DNA of 62,136 nucleotides from a virus. The position numbers and the translations under genes are program-made. The notes beneath the pieces were generated by a model that saw nothing but the letters and a program-made list of their open reading frames with translations, had not been told where the DNA came from and ran no database searches. Numbering within the stretch: the stretch's first letter is position 1; each line of letters opens with the position of its first letter. Location of the stretch: positions 1 through 62,136 of the IMG/VR virus record IMGVR_UViG_3300036985_002914, one strand, 5' to 3'. Below are positions 49,270-57,430 of this stretch, piece after piece.

Positions 49270-50202
49270 ATGGCCAACGTAATGTCAGATAATCAGCTTG
49301 AATTTAACCTCGGGGAAGATGAGGTAACGACAGACGTAGAAGTTACGGAATCCCCTGAAATAAATGCATCAGAAAACAATGCGCCAGAAGCACCACAAGA
49401 AGAAAAGCCTGCTGTTTCGGCTCAACGCAATGAGTTAGATCAGGTTAGCGAGAACGTACAGCGTCGCATTGCTAAACTGACTGCCAAGATGCGTGAAGCG
49501 GAGCGGCGTGAGCAAGCAGCCTTGGAATATGCGAAGAATGTTCAGTCGCAGGCACAGGTTCTTCAGCATCAATTGGTGCAGACAGACCAAAGCCGCATGT
49601 CTGAGACAAAATCCCGTATGGATACGCAGCAAGCTACTCTACGCTCGATTATTCGACGCGCTAGAGAAGAAGGCGATATCGAAACGGAAACAGAAGCCCA
49701 AGAAAAGTTGTCTGAACTTACGTATGAGCAGCGCAAGTTGCATGATACGGTTCAGGCACAGCAATATCAGGCGCAACAGCAGCAATATCAGGCGCAACAG
49801 CAGCAATATGCGGCTCAACAGCAACAACCAGCACGCCCTACTCCTAGCCCGCGGGCGGAAGAGTGGGCAGAGCAGAATCCATGGTTTGGCAAAGATCGAA
49901 CCATGACTTATGCTGCATGGGGCTTACATCAGACACTCGTTGACGAAGAAGGGATTGACCCAAATTCTGACGAGTACTATACTGAATTAGATAACAGGCT
50001 TAGAACTGACTTTCCAACGAAGTTTGCGCCTGCTCCAAATACACAGAGACAACGGTCGAACGTGCCAGCCGTTGCTCCTGCATCTCGTAGTTCTGGGGTG
50101 AATAGTGCACGCCGTTCTGTCCGGCTATCGCCGAGTCAGGTTGCTATTGCAAAGAAACTGGGCGTTCCTCTCGAGGAATATGCCAAATACGTGAAGGAGT
50201 AA
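49270..50202 (+). CDS. Scaffolding protein
   Basis: This is a 310-residue acidic, helical protein: an acidic N-terminus, coiled coil at about 58-165, and a Gln-rich repeat (QYQAQQQ, three units encoded by near-identical 21-base DNA repeats at 49760-49819). The basic C-terminus (ARRSVRLSPSQVAIAKKLGVPLEEYAKYV) is a typical capsid-binding end. It lies directly upstream of the head genes. It should guide prohead assembly and then leave. Confidence 0.75.
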   Translation: MANVMSDNQLEFNLGEDEVTTDVEVTESPEINASENNAPEAPQEEKPAVSAQRNELDQVSENVQRRIAKLTAKMREAERREQAALEYAKNVQSQAQVLQHQLVQTDQSRMSETKSRMDTQQATLRSIIRRAREEGDIETETEAQEKLSELTYEQRKLHDTVQAQQYQAQQQQYQAQQQQYAAQQQQPARPTPSPRAEEWAEQNPWFGKDRTMTYAAWGLHQTLVDEEGIDPNSDEYYTELDNRLRTDFPTKFAPAPNTQRQRSNVPAVAPASRSSGVNSARRSVRLSPSQVAIAKKLGVPLEEYAKYVKE

Positions 50203-50205
50203 CAA

Positions 50206-50676
50206 ATGAGCCAAGAAAAACTTACTATCGACCGCGCAACCCGTACTACTCGGGAAAAAGAAGCGCGCCGCAAGCCTTGGGCTCCTCCTTCGCGTTTGGA
50301 CGCGCCCCCTGCCCCTGAAGGTTTTCAGCATCGCTGGATTCGTGCCGAGATCAATGGGTTTAGCGACAAACAACACGTCTACGGTAGGATGCGAGAGGGT
50401 TATGAGCTTGTTCGCGACGAAGAACTACCGGAAGAATACCGCAACACACTGCCTACTATCGAAGATGGTAAGCATGCTGGCGTTGTTGGTGTTGGCGGTC
50501 TGTTGCTTGCTCGTATTCCTAATGAAACTCTGGCCGAACGCAATGCTCACTACAACCGCAAGGCACAGGATCAGATTCATTCAGTAGACAATGAGATGAT
50601 GCGCGAAAACGCTCATTCAACCATGCGTATTGAGAAGGCTCAACGCTCTTCTCGCACTACTTTCGGAGGTCGTTAA
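50206..50676 (+). CDS. Conserved head-region protein
   Basis: This is a 156-residue protein, with a basic N-terminus and then FQHRWIRAEINGFSDKQHVYGRMREGYELV, LLARIPNETLAERNAHYNRKAQDQI and an end in RSSRTTFGGR. Proteins with HRWIR...N...R..EGYE and ...LMKxPxE..E.R...Y occur between scaffold and capsid genes of many podoviruses, as I recall. The role is unknown, possibly capsid maturation. Confidence 0.65.
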   Translation: MSQEKLTIDRATRTTREKEARRKPWAPPSRLDAPPAPEGFQHRWIRAEINGFSDKQHVYGRMREGYELVRDEELPEEYRNTLPTIEDGKHAGVVGVGGLLLARIPNETLAERNAHYNRKAQDQIHSVDNEMMRENAHSTMRIEKAQRSSRTTFGGR

Positions 50677-50703
50677 GACCTCACAACCTTTTAGGAGCTT
50701 CAA

Positions 50704-51291
50704 ATGGCAAATACAAATAAGCCTTTTGGTCTGCGCCCGATGGGTAACCTTTCTGCTACTGGTGCACAGAAGCAGTACGGCTACCTGATCGCGGACAATC
50801 AATCCGGCGCTATTTATCAAGGTGACTTGGTCACCATCAAGAACGGTTATGTCGTCAAGTTTGATGCTACTTTGCACACCGTCGCAGTTGGCGTGTTCAA
50901 TGGCTGTAACTATGTCGATCCAACCTCGGGCAAGCCAACTTGGTCGAACTACTATCCCGGTTCTGTCAACATCACTACTGGCCAGATCACGGCTGAAGTG
51001 CTTGACGATCCAAACCAGTTGTTCCTGATCCAAGCAGACGCGGACGTAGTCCAAGCTGACTTTGGTAATCAAGCAAGCATTGCATATGCTGCAGGTAGCA
51101 CCATCAATGGTAATTCAGGTACAACTCTGTCTTCTTCTAGCATCACGGCTAATGCCGCGCTGGTTCTGACCCTTGTTGGCCTCTATACCAAACCGGACAA
51201 TGCTTTGGGTTCGAATTACACCCAAGTCATTGTGAAGATCAATGCTCACCTGTACGGCAGCGCTGGCGTTGCTAATACAGTTCCAGCCTAA
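50704..51291 (+). CDS. Putative capsid decoration or head structural protein
   Basis: This is a 195-residue protein: NKPFGLRPMGNLSATGAQKQYGYLIADN, then GDLVTIKNGYV, beta-rich throughout. The FGLRPxG opening and beta-barrel content are frequent in proteins encoded just before the capsid gene. It is probably a decoration or minor head protein. RBS AGGAG is clear. Confidence 0.6.
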   Translation: MANTNKPFGLRPMGNLSATGAQKQYGYLIADNQSGAIYQGDLVTIKNGYVVKFDATLHTVAVGVFNGCNYVDPTSGKPTWSNYYPGSVNITTGQITAEVLDDPNQLFLIQADADVVQADFGNQASIAYAAGSTINGNSGTTLSSSSITANAALVLTLVGLYTKPDNALGSNYTQVIVKINAHLYGSAGVANTVPA

Positions 51292-51304
51292 TAGGAGCTA
51301 AACC

Positions 51305-52228
51305 ATGGCTATTTCTCGTTCACAACTCGTAAAAGAGCTGGAGCCGGGCCTAAACGCTCTGTTCGGCATGGAATACAAACGCTATGAAAATGAGCACACC
51401 GCCATTTTCTCCGTCGAACAATCTGATCGTGCATTTGAAGAAGAGGTCATGTTGACCGGCTTTGACGAAGCGCCGACCAAGAATGAAGGCGCTGGCGTTT
51501 CGTATGACAACGCGCAGGAATCGTTTACTGCTCGCTACACCCACGAAACCATCGCTCTGGCGTTCGCGCTGACCGAAGAGGCAATCGAAGACAATCTCTA
51601 CGACCGTCTCTCAGGCCGCTACACCAAAGCATTGGCTCGTTCGATGCAATACACCAAGCAAGTTAAAGCGGCTTCTGTGCTGAACAATGCGTTCAACACA
51701 ACTGGCCCTTACAACGGTGGTGACGGCGTGTCGTTGTGTAACAGCGCCCACCCAACCGCTCTTGGCCCTAACTTCAGCAACGTCCCAGCGACTGCTGCCG
51801 ACCTGAATGAAACCTCGCTTGAGCAAGGTATTATTGATGTCGCCGGTTTCACTGACGAACGTGGTTTGAAGGTTGCTCTGTCGGTCCGTCGCATGATCAT
51901 TCCTAAGGAACTGCAATTTACCGCAGAGCGCCTGATGAAATCGACCCTGCGTACCGAATCCGCAGACAACGACATCAACGCCATCAAATCGATGGGCATG
52001 GTGCCAGAAGGCTACTTCGTTAACCACTTCCTGACGGACCCAGATGCATGGTTCCTGATGACTGATGCGCCTAACGGCATGAAGATGTTCCAGCGTACCG
52101 CGATCAAGACCGCTTTTGAAGGCGACTTTGATACGGGTAACGTCCGCTATAAGGCTCGTGAGCGTTATAGCTTTGGCTGGTCCGATCCTCGCGCAATTTG
52201 GGGTTCAGAAGGTTACACCCCGGCTTAA
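51305..52228 (+). CDS. Major capsid protein (Mu gpT-like, HK97 fold)
   Basis: This is a 307-residue protein. VKELEPGLNALFGMEYKRY, FTARYTHETIALAFALTEEAIEDNLYD, LCNSAHPTA and YKARERYSFGWSDPRAIWGS match capsid proteins of the Mu gpT-like type. RBS AGGAGCT and the strong terminator just downstream fit a highly expressed gene. It forms the icosahedral shell with scaffold 49270 and chaperonin 48809. Confidence 0.85.
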   Translation: MAISRSQLVKELEPGLNALFGMEYKRYENEHTAIFSVEQSDRAFEEEVMLTGFDEAPTKNEGAGVSYDNAQESFTARYTHETIALAFALTEEAIEDNLYDRLSGRYTKALARSMQYTKQVKAASVLNNAFNTTGPYNGGDGVSLCNSAHPTALGPNFSNVPATAADLNETSLEQGIIDVAGFTDERGLKVALSVRRMIIPKELQFTAERLMKSTLRTESADNDINAIKSMGMVPEGYFVNHFLTDPDAWFLMTDAPNGMKMFQRTAIKTAFEGDFDTGNVRYKARERYSFGWSDPRAIWGSEGYTPA

Positions 52229-52239
52229 TGGGGCGTTAA

Positions 52240-52266
52240 AAAAGGGGGCTTCGGCCCCCTTTTCTT
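52240..52266 (+). terminator. Intrinsic terminator after the capsid gene
   Basis: AAAAGGGGGC-TTCG-GCCCCCTTTT (52240-52263) has a perfect 10-bp stem and a UUCG tetraloop, followed by CTTTTAT. It probably limits or processes capsid transcripts. Confidence 0.9.
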
Positions 52267-52269
52267 TTA

Positions 52270-52298
52270 TTGGCAATAGTGTATATTGGCGGTATCCC
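52270..52298 (+). promoter_or_regulatory. Promoter candidate after the capsid terminator
   Basis: TTGGCA (52270-52275), 17 bases and TATCCC (52293-52298) could restart transcription for the head-tail genes. The 80-base leader that follows contains CAGCC-CC-GGCTG. The -10 is weak. Confidence 0.35.
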
Positions 52299-52378
52299 GG
52301 GATTTTCCGGTGTATCTGACAGCCCCGGCTGACGACATGCAGACAGATACGCCTAAACTTGCATGTGAGGACATCTTC

Positions 52379-52816
52379 ATGGCTAATACTACCTTCACGG
52401 GTCCAGTAATCTCTAACAATGGATTTCTGGGACCAATCGCAGTTTCTACTTCTACCGCTGCCAGCACTTTGACTGCTGCAGATAGCGGCAAAACTATTTT
52501 CTTAGACTCTGCTACAGAGTTTGCAACGACTCTTCCTACTCCAGTAAGTGGTCTGCGCTTTACGTTCATCGTAAAAACTGCTCCAGTAGGTACGGCTTAC
52601 ACCGTGGTTACTTCTGGTGGTGCAAACATCATCAAAGGTCAACAATACAATGCCGCAGGAGCAGCCGGTGATACGGGTACTGCTGACGACACTATTACGT
52701 TTGTTGCGAGCTCTTCGGTTGCAGGCGACCGCGTTGAATTGGTCAGTGATGGCACAAGCTGGTTTGCGTATGCTTTCTGTACCTTGGCCGCTTCGATTCT
52801 CTTTTCTGCCACCTAA
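52379..52816 (+). CDS. Head or tail structural protein
   Basis: This is a 145-residue protein from ATG 52379, with GAGGA upstream; the longer in-frame start at 52286 would overlap the promoter region. It is beta-rich and Thr/Ala/Val-rich (TLTAADSGKTIFLDSATEFATTLPTPVSGLRFTFIVK), resembling small head-fibre domains. No specific function is recognised. Confidence 0.6.
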   Translation: MANTTFTGPVISNNGFLGPIAVSTSTAASTLTAADSGKTIFLDSATEFATTLPTPVSGLRFTFIVKTAPVGTAYTVVTSGGANIIKGQQYNAAGAAGDTGTADDTITFVASSSVAGDRVELVSDGTSWFAYAFCTLAASILFSAT

Positions 52817-52829
52817 TTAGGAGTTCGCC

Positions 52830-53108
52830 ATGGCATACATGAGCGATTTACAGAGTACATACCGCACTACGGATGGGGCCATTTTCACTGGCCGCACCCG
52901 TATTAAGGCGATATATGTCTCTCCTGACGCTGGGGTAGGTTCGGTATCCATTACCGACGGCAATGGCGGCACGGTTCTTTACAGAATAGATGTTCCTTTG
53001 GGAAGTAGTGCCATTTACATGTCACTACCCGAGGACGGTATTTTGTTTAAAAACGGGGCTTACGCGGACCTTACTACTGTTATTTCTGCCACATTCTTCT
53101 GGGCATAA
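52830..53108 (+). CDS. Small structural protein
   Basis: This is a 92-residue protein. TGRTRIKAIYVSPDAGVGSVSITDGNGGTVLYRIDVPLG and KNGAYADLTTVISATFF form an all-beta pattern seen in small phage head proteins. RBS AGGAG is clear. It may be a decoration or fibre-base protein. Confidence 0.6.
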   Translation: MAYMSDLQSTYRTTDGAIFTGRTRIKAIYVSPDAGVGSVSITDGNGGTVLYRIDVPLGSSAIYMSLPEDGILFKNGAYADLTTVISATFFWA

Positions 53109-53118
53109 GGAGCTAAAA

Positions 53119-53406
53119 ATGATGATGAAGATGAACAAAAAGCGTAAAAAGTCGGGCATGTCGATGGATAAAGGCATGAAACTAGTCAAATCTACCAAAA
53201 AAGGTATGGCTGGCGACGATATGTTGAGTATGGACACTGTTCCTATGATGAAAAAGAACGGTGGAGCCATTAATCAGCATAAGAAAATGGCTATGGGCAA
53301 GAGCATTGGCATGAAAAAAGGCGGCGCAGCTTGTTACGCGGACGGTGGCAGTGTCACTGGCCGTGGTTATGGCGCAGCCCGTACGCAGAAAACCAAAATC
53401 TGCTAA
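53119..53406 (+). CDS. Basic Met/Lys-rich protein with RGYGAARTQKTKIC tail
   Basis: This is a 95-residue protein from ATG 53119 (AAGGAG upstream). It is very rich in Lys, Met and Gly. The end GGSVTGRGYGAARTQKTKIC matches the end of the protein at 53930 (GGEIQVRGIGKARPQKARIC). The tail, and its Cys as the last residue, recurs in structural-region proteins of other aquatic phages, as I recall. The role is unknown. Confidence 0.65.
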   Translation: MMMKMNKKRKKSGMSMDKGMKLVKSTKKGMAGDDMLSMDTVPMMKKNGGAINQHKKMAMGKSIGMKKGGAACYADGGSVTGRGYGAARTQKTKIC

Positions 53407-53408
53407 TC

Positions 53409-53696
53409 ATGCCCCGCAAGAAAGAAGTCCCCATTAAAACCTCTGTTAAGTCGGGCAACTTTCGCCCGACAAAGACAGGGGCGGGGATGACTGAAAAAGG
53501 CGTAAAGGCCTACCGGAAAGCTAATCCGGGAAGCAAATTGAGTACTGCAGTGACAGAGGATAAGCCTTCTGATGCTCGCGCTGCGCGTAGAAAGTCTTAT
53601 TGCGCACGCAGTGAGGGCCAGATGGATAAGTTCCCTAAGGCTGCAGCAGACCCAAATAGCCGGTTACGACAGGCCCGTAAAAGATGGAAGTGCTGA
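53409..53696 (+). CDS. DUF6321-like protein
   Basis: This is a 95-residue basic protein from ATG 53409. TKTGAGMTEKGVKAYRKANPGSKLSTAV, then RAARRKSYCARSEGQM and DPNSRLRQARKRWKC, match a phage family also found in T4-like cyanophages (DUF6321, as I remember the name). The function is unknown. Its end, with RKRWKC, again places Cys last. Confidence 0.7.
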   Translation: MPRKKEVPIKTSVKSGNFRPTKTGAGMTEKGVKAYRKANPGSKLSTAVTEDKPSDARAARRKSYCARSEGQMDKFPKAAADPNSRLRQARKRWKC

Positions 53697-53697
53697 C

Positions 53698-53940
53698 ATG
53701 GAAATGGTATTGTGGAATGCGCTGCTATCCTTTTTGCTGGCGATTATTGGTTGGATAATGCGGGAAAAGTCCGAGGAATTGCATCGTATTCAGATACTGT
53801 TGAATAAGACTCGGGAAGAAGTAGCAAAAGAATACCTCACGCGGGTGGAAGTACATGCTGACATCACGCGAGTATTAGACAGGTTGGATCGGCTGGATGC
53901 AAAGATAGATCGATTAATGGAGAGCAAACATGCCAGCTAA
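53698..53940 (+). CDS. Membrane-anchored coiled-coil protein
   Basis: This is an 80-residue protein from ATG 53698. A transmembrane helix at about 5-22 (LWNALLSFLLAIIGWIMR) is followed by a long coiled coil (ELHRIQILLNKTREEVAKEYLTR and VLDRLDRLDAKIDRLM). The shape recalls XhlA-type and other small phage membrane proteins. A role in lysis or envelope contact is possible, but it lies among head genes. Confidence 0.65.
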   Translation: MEMVLWNALLSFLLAIIGWIMREKSEELHRIQILLNKTREEVAKEYLTRVEVHADITRVLDRLDRLDAKIDRLMESKHAS

Positions 53941-54304
53941 GAGTGCCAAACAAAAGAAGTTGATGGATGCGGCAGCGCATAATCCTGCTTTTGCTAAGAA
54001 GGTAGGCATTCCTGTCTCTGTTGCAAAGAAATTCAGTAAGGCTAGTAAGGGGCAAGAATTTGCTAAAGGCGGCACGTTGAGCCGTATTGGTAGAGCAGTT
54101 ACCCCTAGCCGTAGAGATCCGGACATTGGGAAAATGATTGGTCCCGGTGAGGCTCCAAAAAGCCATCACACAAAAGAAAATGGCCCATTAATGAAACATA
54201 CCGCGGGCAGTAAAAAACACAAGATGATGGAATATGCCAGTGGGGGCGAGATTCAAGTAAGAGGCATAGGGAAAGCGCGCCCACAAAAAGCAAGGATTTG
54301 CTAA
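53930..54304 (+). CDS. Basic protein with RGIGKARPQKARIC tail
   Basis: This is a 124-residue protein. It begins MPAKSAKQKKLMDAAAHNPAFAKKVGIPVSVAKKF, a start typical of a widespread small phage protein. The middle is basic and Gly-rich. It shares its last 14-20 residues in pattern with the protein at 53119. The role is unknown; it may be a minor virion or DNA-binding component. Confidence 0.65.
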   Translation: MPAKSAKQKKLMDAAAHNPAFAKKVGIPVSVAKKFSKASKGQEFAKGGTLSRIGRAVTPSRRDPDIGKMIGPGEAPKSHHTKENGPLMKHTAGSKKHKMMEYASGGEIQVRGIGKARPQKARIC

Positions 54305-54976
54305 ATGACTACCTCCGGCACCGCTACCTTTAATCTTGAGTTCGATGACCTGATCAACGAGGCATACGAGCGTTGCGGGCTGGAGACGAGAGAAGGTTTT
54401 GACATGCGCACTGCGCGGGTGTCGTTGAACCTGTTGTTTGCAGAGTGGGCTAACCGTGGATTGAATCTTTGGACGATTGAACAGCGGTCCGTGACAATGG
54501 TATCAGGGCAGGCGGAGTACACGCTACCTTCTGATACCGTAAATGTCTTGTCGGCGGTTATTCGTACTGGATCAGGGCAGACTCAGCAGGACATTACGAT
54601 AGATCGAATTGGCCAGAACGAGTATTTACACTTGCCTGACAAGAACACGATGTCGCGTCCTTCTCAGTTTTATGTGCAACGTACAATCTCGCCTAAATTG
54701 TTCGTTTATCCTGCTCCAGATAGCTCAGAACCCTACATATTTCGGTACTATGGCGTTAGGCGCATTGAAGATACGGGGGGATTTACCAATACGGCGGACA
54801 TTGTCTTTCGTTTCCTGCCTTGTTTGGTTGCCGGTCTTGCATACTATCTTGCAATGAAGAAGTCCCCGGACAGAATTGCAATCTTGAAGCAGATATACGA
54901 TGAGGAATTCATACGCGCTGCGCAGGAAGATCGTGATATTGCTAGTGTGTATCTAACCCCGGATTTTAGTTTGTAA
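54305..54976 (+). CDS. Head-completion / tail accessory factor (P22 gp4-like)
   Basis: This is a 223-residue protein. FDDLINEAYERCGLETREGFDMRTARVSLNLLFAEWANRGLNLWTIEQ and, near the end, LPCLVAGLAYYLAMKKSPDRIAILKQIYDEEF are the hallmarks of the P22 gp4-like adaptor that binds under the portal. It starts directly at the previous stop. It connects portal 46000 to the tail nozzle 4285. Confidence 0.8.
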   Translation: MTTSGTATFNLEFDDLINEAYERCGLETREGFDMRTARVSLNLLFAEWANRGLNLWTIEQRSVTMVSGQAEYTLPSDTVNVLSAVIRTGSGQTQQDITIDRIGQNEYLHLPDKNTMSRPSQFYVQRTISPKLFVYPAPDSSEPYIFRYYGVRRIEDTGGFTNTADIVFRFLPCLVAGLAYYLAMKKSPDRIAILKQIYDEEFIRAAQEDRDIASVYLTPDFSL

Positions 54977-54977
54977 G

Positions 54978-55307
54978 ATGTCCTATACAGCCGGTAAATA
55001 TGCGCTTGGAATATGCGACCAGTGTGGTCAGCAGTTCAAGCTGAACGAGTTGAAAAAGGAATGGACGGGATTTAAGGTATGTCAGGAATGCTATGAGCCC
55101 AAGCATCCTCAGTTAAATACGCAACGAGCAATTAATGAGCCTATTGCACTACAGCAGCCTAGGCCCGATGGAATACAGACAGTTAGGGTATCGCTTATTT
55201 ACGGCGGCGACTCTACTTTTTCTAGTGTAGGTATGCAGCCAGCCCCTGCAGCGCGTCCACTGACGGCAGCAGGCGTATTGGGAACGGTTACGGTGAGTAT
55301 TACATGA
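54978..55307 (+). CDS. Zinc-finger phage protein
   Basis: This is a 109-residue protein with CDQC (13-16) and CQEC (35-38) in a treble-clef-like arrangement (ICDQCGQQFKLNELKKEW...VCQECYEPKHPQ), then a Pro-rich, flexible C-terminus. Similar proteins lie between gp4-like and tail-adaptor genes in other podoviruses. It is probably a small virion or assembly protein. Confidence 0.65.
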   Translation: MSYTAGKYALGICDQCGQQFKLNELKKEWTGFKVCQECYEPKHPQLNTQRAINEPIALQQPRPDGIQTVRVSLIYGGDSTFSSVGMQPAPAARPLTAAGVLGTVTVSIT

Positions 55308-55963
55308 ACTATGCAGAGCTTACTGCCGCGATACAAGACTATGTGCAAAATGAGTTCACTAGCACAGAGTTAGCTACGTTCGTCCAACAGGCCGAACAAC
55401 GTATCTACAATAACGTCCAGTTCGCTTATTTGCGAAAGAATGTTACTGGCTCACTTACCTCAGGCAATAAGTACTTATCTGCCCCCACTGACTTCTTATC
55501 CGCCTATTCACTGGCGGTGATTGATGACGAAGGGGACTACACGTACCTTCTCAACAAGGACGTAAACTATATTCGTCAGGTATATCCTTCTGGGACAACG
55601 ACAAGTTTTCCAAAATATTACGCTATATTTGGTCCCACTGTTACCGCGGGGCAGGACACACCAGAATTGAGTCTTATTTTAGGTCCTACTCCTGACCAAA
55701 GCTATGCCGTTGAATTGCACTATTACTTTTACCCTCAATCCATTGTTACTGCTGGCACGACGTGGCTGGGCGACAACTTTGACTCTGCACTACTTTACGG
55801 CTCCTTGGTGGAGGCTTATACCTTCATGAAGGGTGAGCAAGATATGATGATTCTGTACGATACAAAGTACAAGGAAGCATTAGCATTGTTGAAGAATCTG
55901 GGTGATGGTAAGCAGCGTGGCGATGCGTATCGCGATGGCCAACTTAAATTACCGGTTAGTTGA
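55304..55963 (+). CDS. Tail adaptor protein
   Basis: This is a 219-residue protein. It begins MNYAELTAAIQDYVQNEFTSTELATFVQQAEQRIYNNVQF and has YLSAPTDFLSAYSL, LHYYFYPQSIV and ALLYGSLVEAYTFMKGEQDM. The helical start plus the LP(T)DFL block is the pattern of T7 gp11-like or gp6-like adaptors at the head-tail joint. The start overlaps the preceding stop (ATGA). Confidence 0.65.
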   Translation: MNYAELTAAIQDYVQNEFTSTELATFVQQAEQRIYNNVQFAYLRKNVTGSLTSGNKYLSAPTDFLSAYSLAVIDDEGDYTYLLNKDVNYIRQVYPSGTTTSFPKYYAIFGPTVTAGQDTPELSLILGPTPDQSYAVELHYYFYPQSIVTAGTTWLGDNFDSALLYGSLVEAYTFMKGEQDMMILYDTKYKEALALLKNLGDGKQRGDAYRDGQLKLPVS

Positions 55964-55965
55964 TT

Positions 55966-56385
55966 ATGGCTATTACGCAAACATGGACGACTAGCTTTAA
56001 GTACCAGATCCTGCTCGGCGAGCATGATCTGGATACGGATGTATTGAAGATGGCTCTTTACACAAGCTCTGCCTCATTAGGTGCGGATACTACGGTGTAT
56101 ACGACGACGGGGGAGACTTCCGGTACGGGTTATACCGCAGGCGGCATTGTCTTGACGAATGTCACAGTAAGCTCTGGCAATGGCATTGCCTATGTAGGGT
56201 TTGATAATCCTACGTGGTCTGGAACATCGTTCACTACAATTGGTGCATTGATCTATAACTCCAGCAAAAGCAATAAGTCTATTGCAGTGTTAAATTTCGG
56301 GCAGAATCAAAGTACGACAAACGAAAACTTTGTGTTGCAAATGCCTTCCAATAACCCAACTTTCGCGTTAATACGGTTGGTGTAA
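55966..56385 (+). CDS. Structural protein, paralogue of 56390
   Basis: This is a 139-residue protein from ATG 55966. Shared blocks with the next protein are TTSFKxQxL, VALYTSxAxxG-type strands, TGYTAGGxVL, FTxxGALIYN and KSxAVLxFG. It is probably a beta-sandwich tail or head component. The duplication suggests a hetero-oligomer or divergence for host range. Confidence 0.6.
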   Translation: MAITQTWTTSFKYQILLGEHDLDTDVLKMALYTSSASLGADTTVYTTTGETSGTGYTAGGIVLTNVTVSSGNGIAYVGFDNPTWSGTSFTTIGALIYNSSKSNKSIAVLNFGQNQSTTNENFVLQMPSNNPTFALIRLV

Positions 56386-56389
56386 GACC

Positions 56390-56836
56390 ATGAGTATTTC
56401 TCAAACAGCGACCACAAGCTTTAAAGTTCAGCTATTGCAGTCCCAACATAATTTCGGGCCTACTTCCCCTGATACTTTTAAAGTAGCGCTGTATACGAGC
56501 GCTGCTAACATTGGTGAAACTACTACAGTTTATGTAAGTACTAATGAGGTAGTAGGTACTGGATACACTGCAGGGGGCAAGGTATTAGCCATTAATTTGT
56601 CTCCTACTTCTGCTGATAATTCATCAGGGGTACCGACTGCTTATTTTTCATTTTCTAATATATCGTGGACAAATGCTTCGTTCACTGCGCGTGGAGCCTT
56701 AATCTATAACGCGACTAATGGGAATAAATCAGTTGCTGTATTGGATTTTGGTGTAGATAAACTGGTTAATAACGACACTTTTCAAATTATTTTTCCAACA
56801 ACAGACGCAAACAACGCCATTGTGCGTATTTCGTAA
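56390..56836 (+). CDS. Structural protein, paralogue of 55966
   Basis: This is a 148-residue protein with the same order of blocks as its neighbour (TTSFKVQLL, VALYTSAANIGE, GTGYTAGGKVL, FTARGALIYN, KSVAVLDFG). It is separated from it by four bases. Its precise position in the virion is unknown. Confidence 0.6.
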   Translation: MSISQTATTSFKVQLLQSQHNFGPTSPDTFKVALYTSAANIGETTTVYVSTNEVVGTGYTAGGKVLAINLSPTSADNSSGVPTAYFSFSNISWTNASFTARGALIYNATNGNKSVAVLDFGVDKLVNNDTFQIIFPTTDANNAIVRIS

Positions 56837-56845
56837 GGAACCATC

Positions 56846-57418
56846 ATGCCCATCGAATCGAGCAAAACTCAAGACATCGTAACTGCCTCCTCGGTTATGC
56901 GCCCAAACAACACGGATAGCGCAACAGGCGGTGGTATTTTTACTGTTACGTGCACAGGCGCTGATGGTCAGGTGAAATGGGAAGATACCTTTCACAATTT
57001 AGTGGTGAACGAAGGCTTGCAGTACATGAACCAATCGTTCTTCGCGGGCGTAGGCTACACGGCAGCTTGGTATTTAGGCCTGATTACTGGCCCCGGAGCG
57101 GGCAATACCTACCTAGCGGGTAATACACTTGCTTCGCATGTTTGGACGGAGAATACTAACTACACGGGAAACCGTAAGGCTATTACATTCGGCACGGCAA
57201 CAACTGCCGACCCGTCTGTTATCAGCAACTCTGCTTCGCCATCGACGTTTACCATAAATGCAAATGCGCAAGTTATCGCCGGGGCGTTGGTAGCAAGTGT
57301 AGATACAGGTACATCCGGGGTACTGTTCTCCGCGGGTAACTTTACTGGCGGCGATAAAACAGTAGATAGTGGGGATACGCTAAGTGTTACGTATTCATTC
57401 TCGCTTGACGCAGCGTAA
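56846..57418 (+). CDS. Tail structural protein
   Basis: This is a 190-residue protein with FTVTCTGADGQVKWEDTFHNLVVNEGLQYMNQSFF near the start. The HNLVVNEGL pattern recurs in phage proteins encoded upstream of fibre genes. The C-terminal part is a Thr/Ser-rich beta domain ending VTYSFSLDAA. RBS AAGGA is clear. Confidence 0.6.
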   Translation: MPIESSKTQDIVTASSVMRPNNTDSATGGGIFTVTCTGADGQVKWEDTFHNLVVNEGLQYMNQSFFAGVGYTAAWYLGLITGPGAGNTYLAGNTLASHVWTENTNYTGNRKAITFGTATTADPSVISNSASPSTFTINANAQVIAGALVASVDTGTSGVLFSAGNFTGGDKTVDSGDTLSVTYSFSLDAA

Positions 57419-57430
57419 ATAGGAGCCGCC

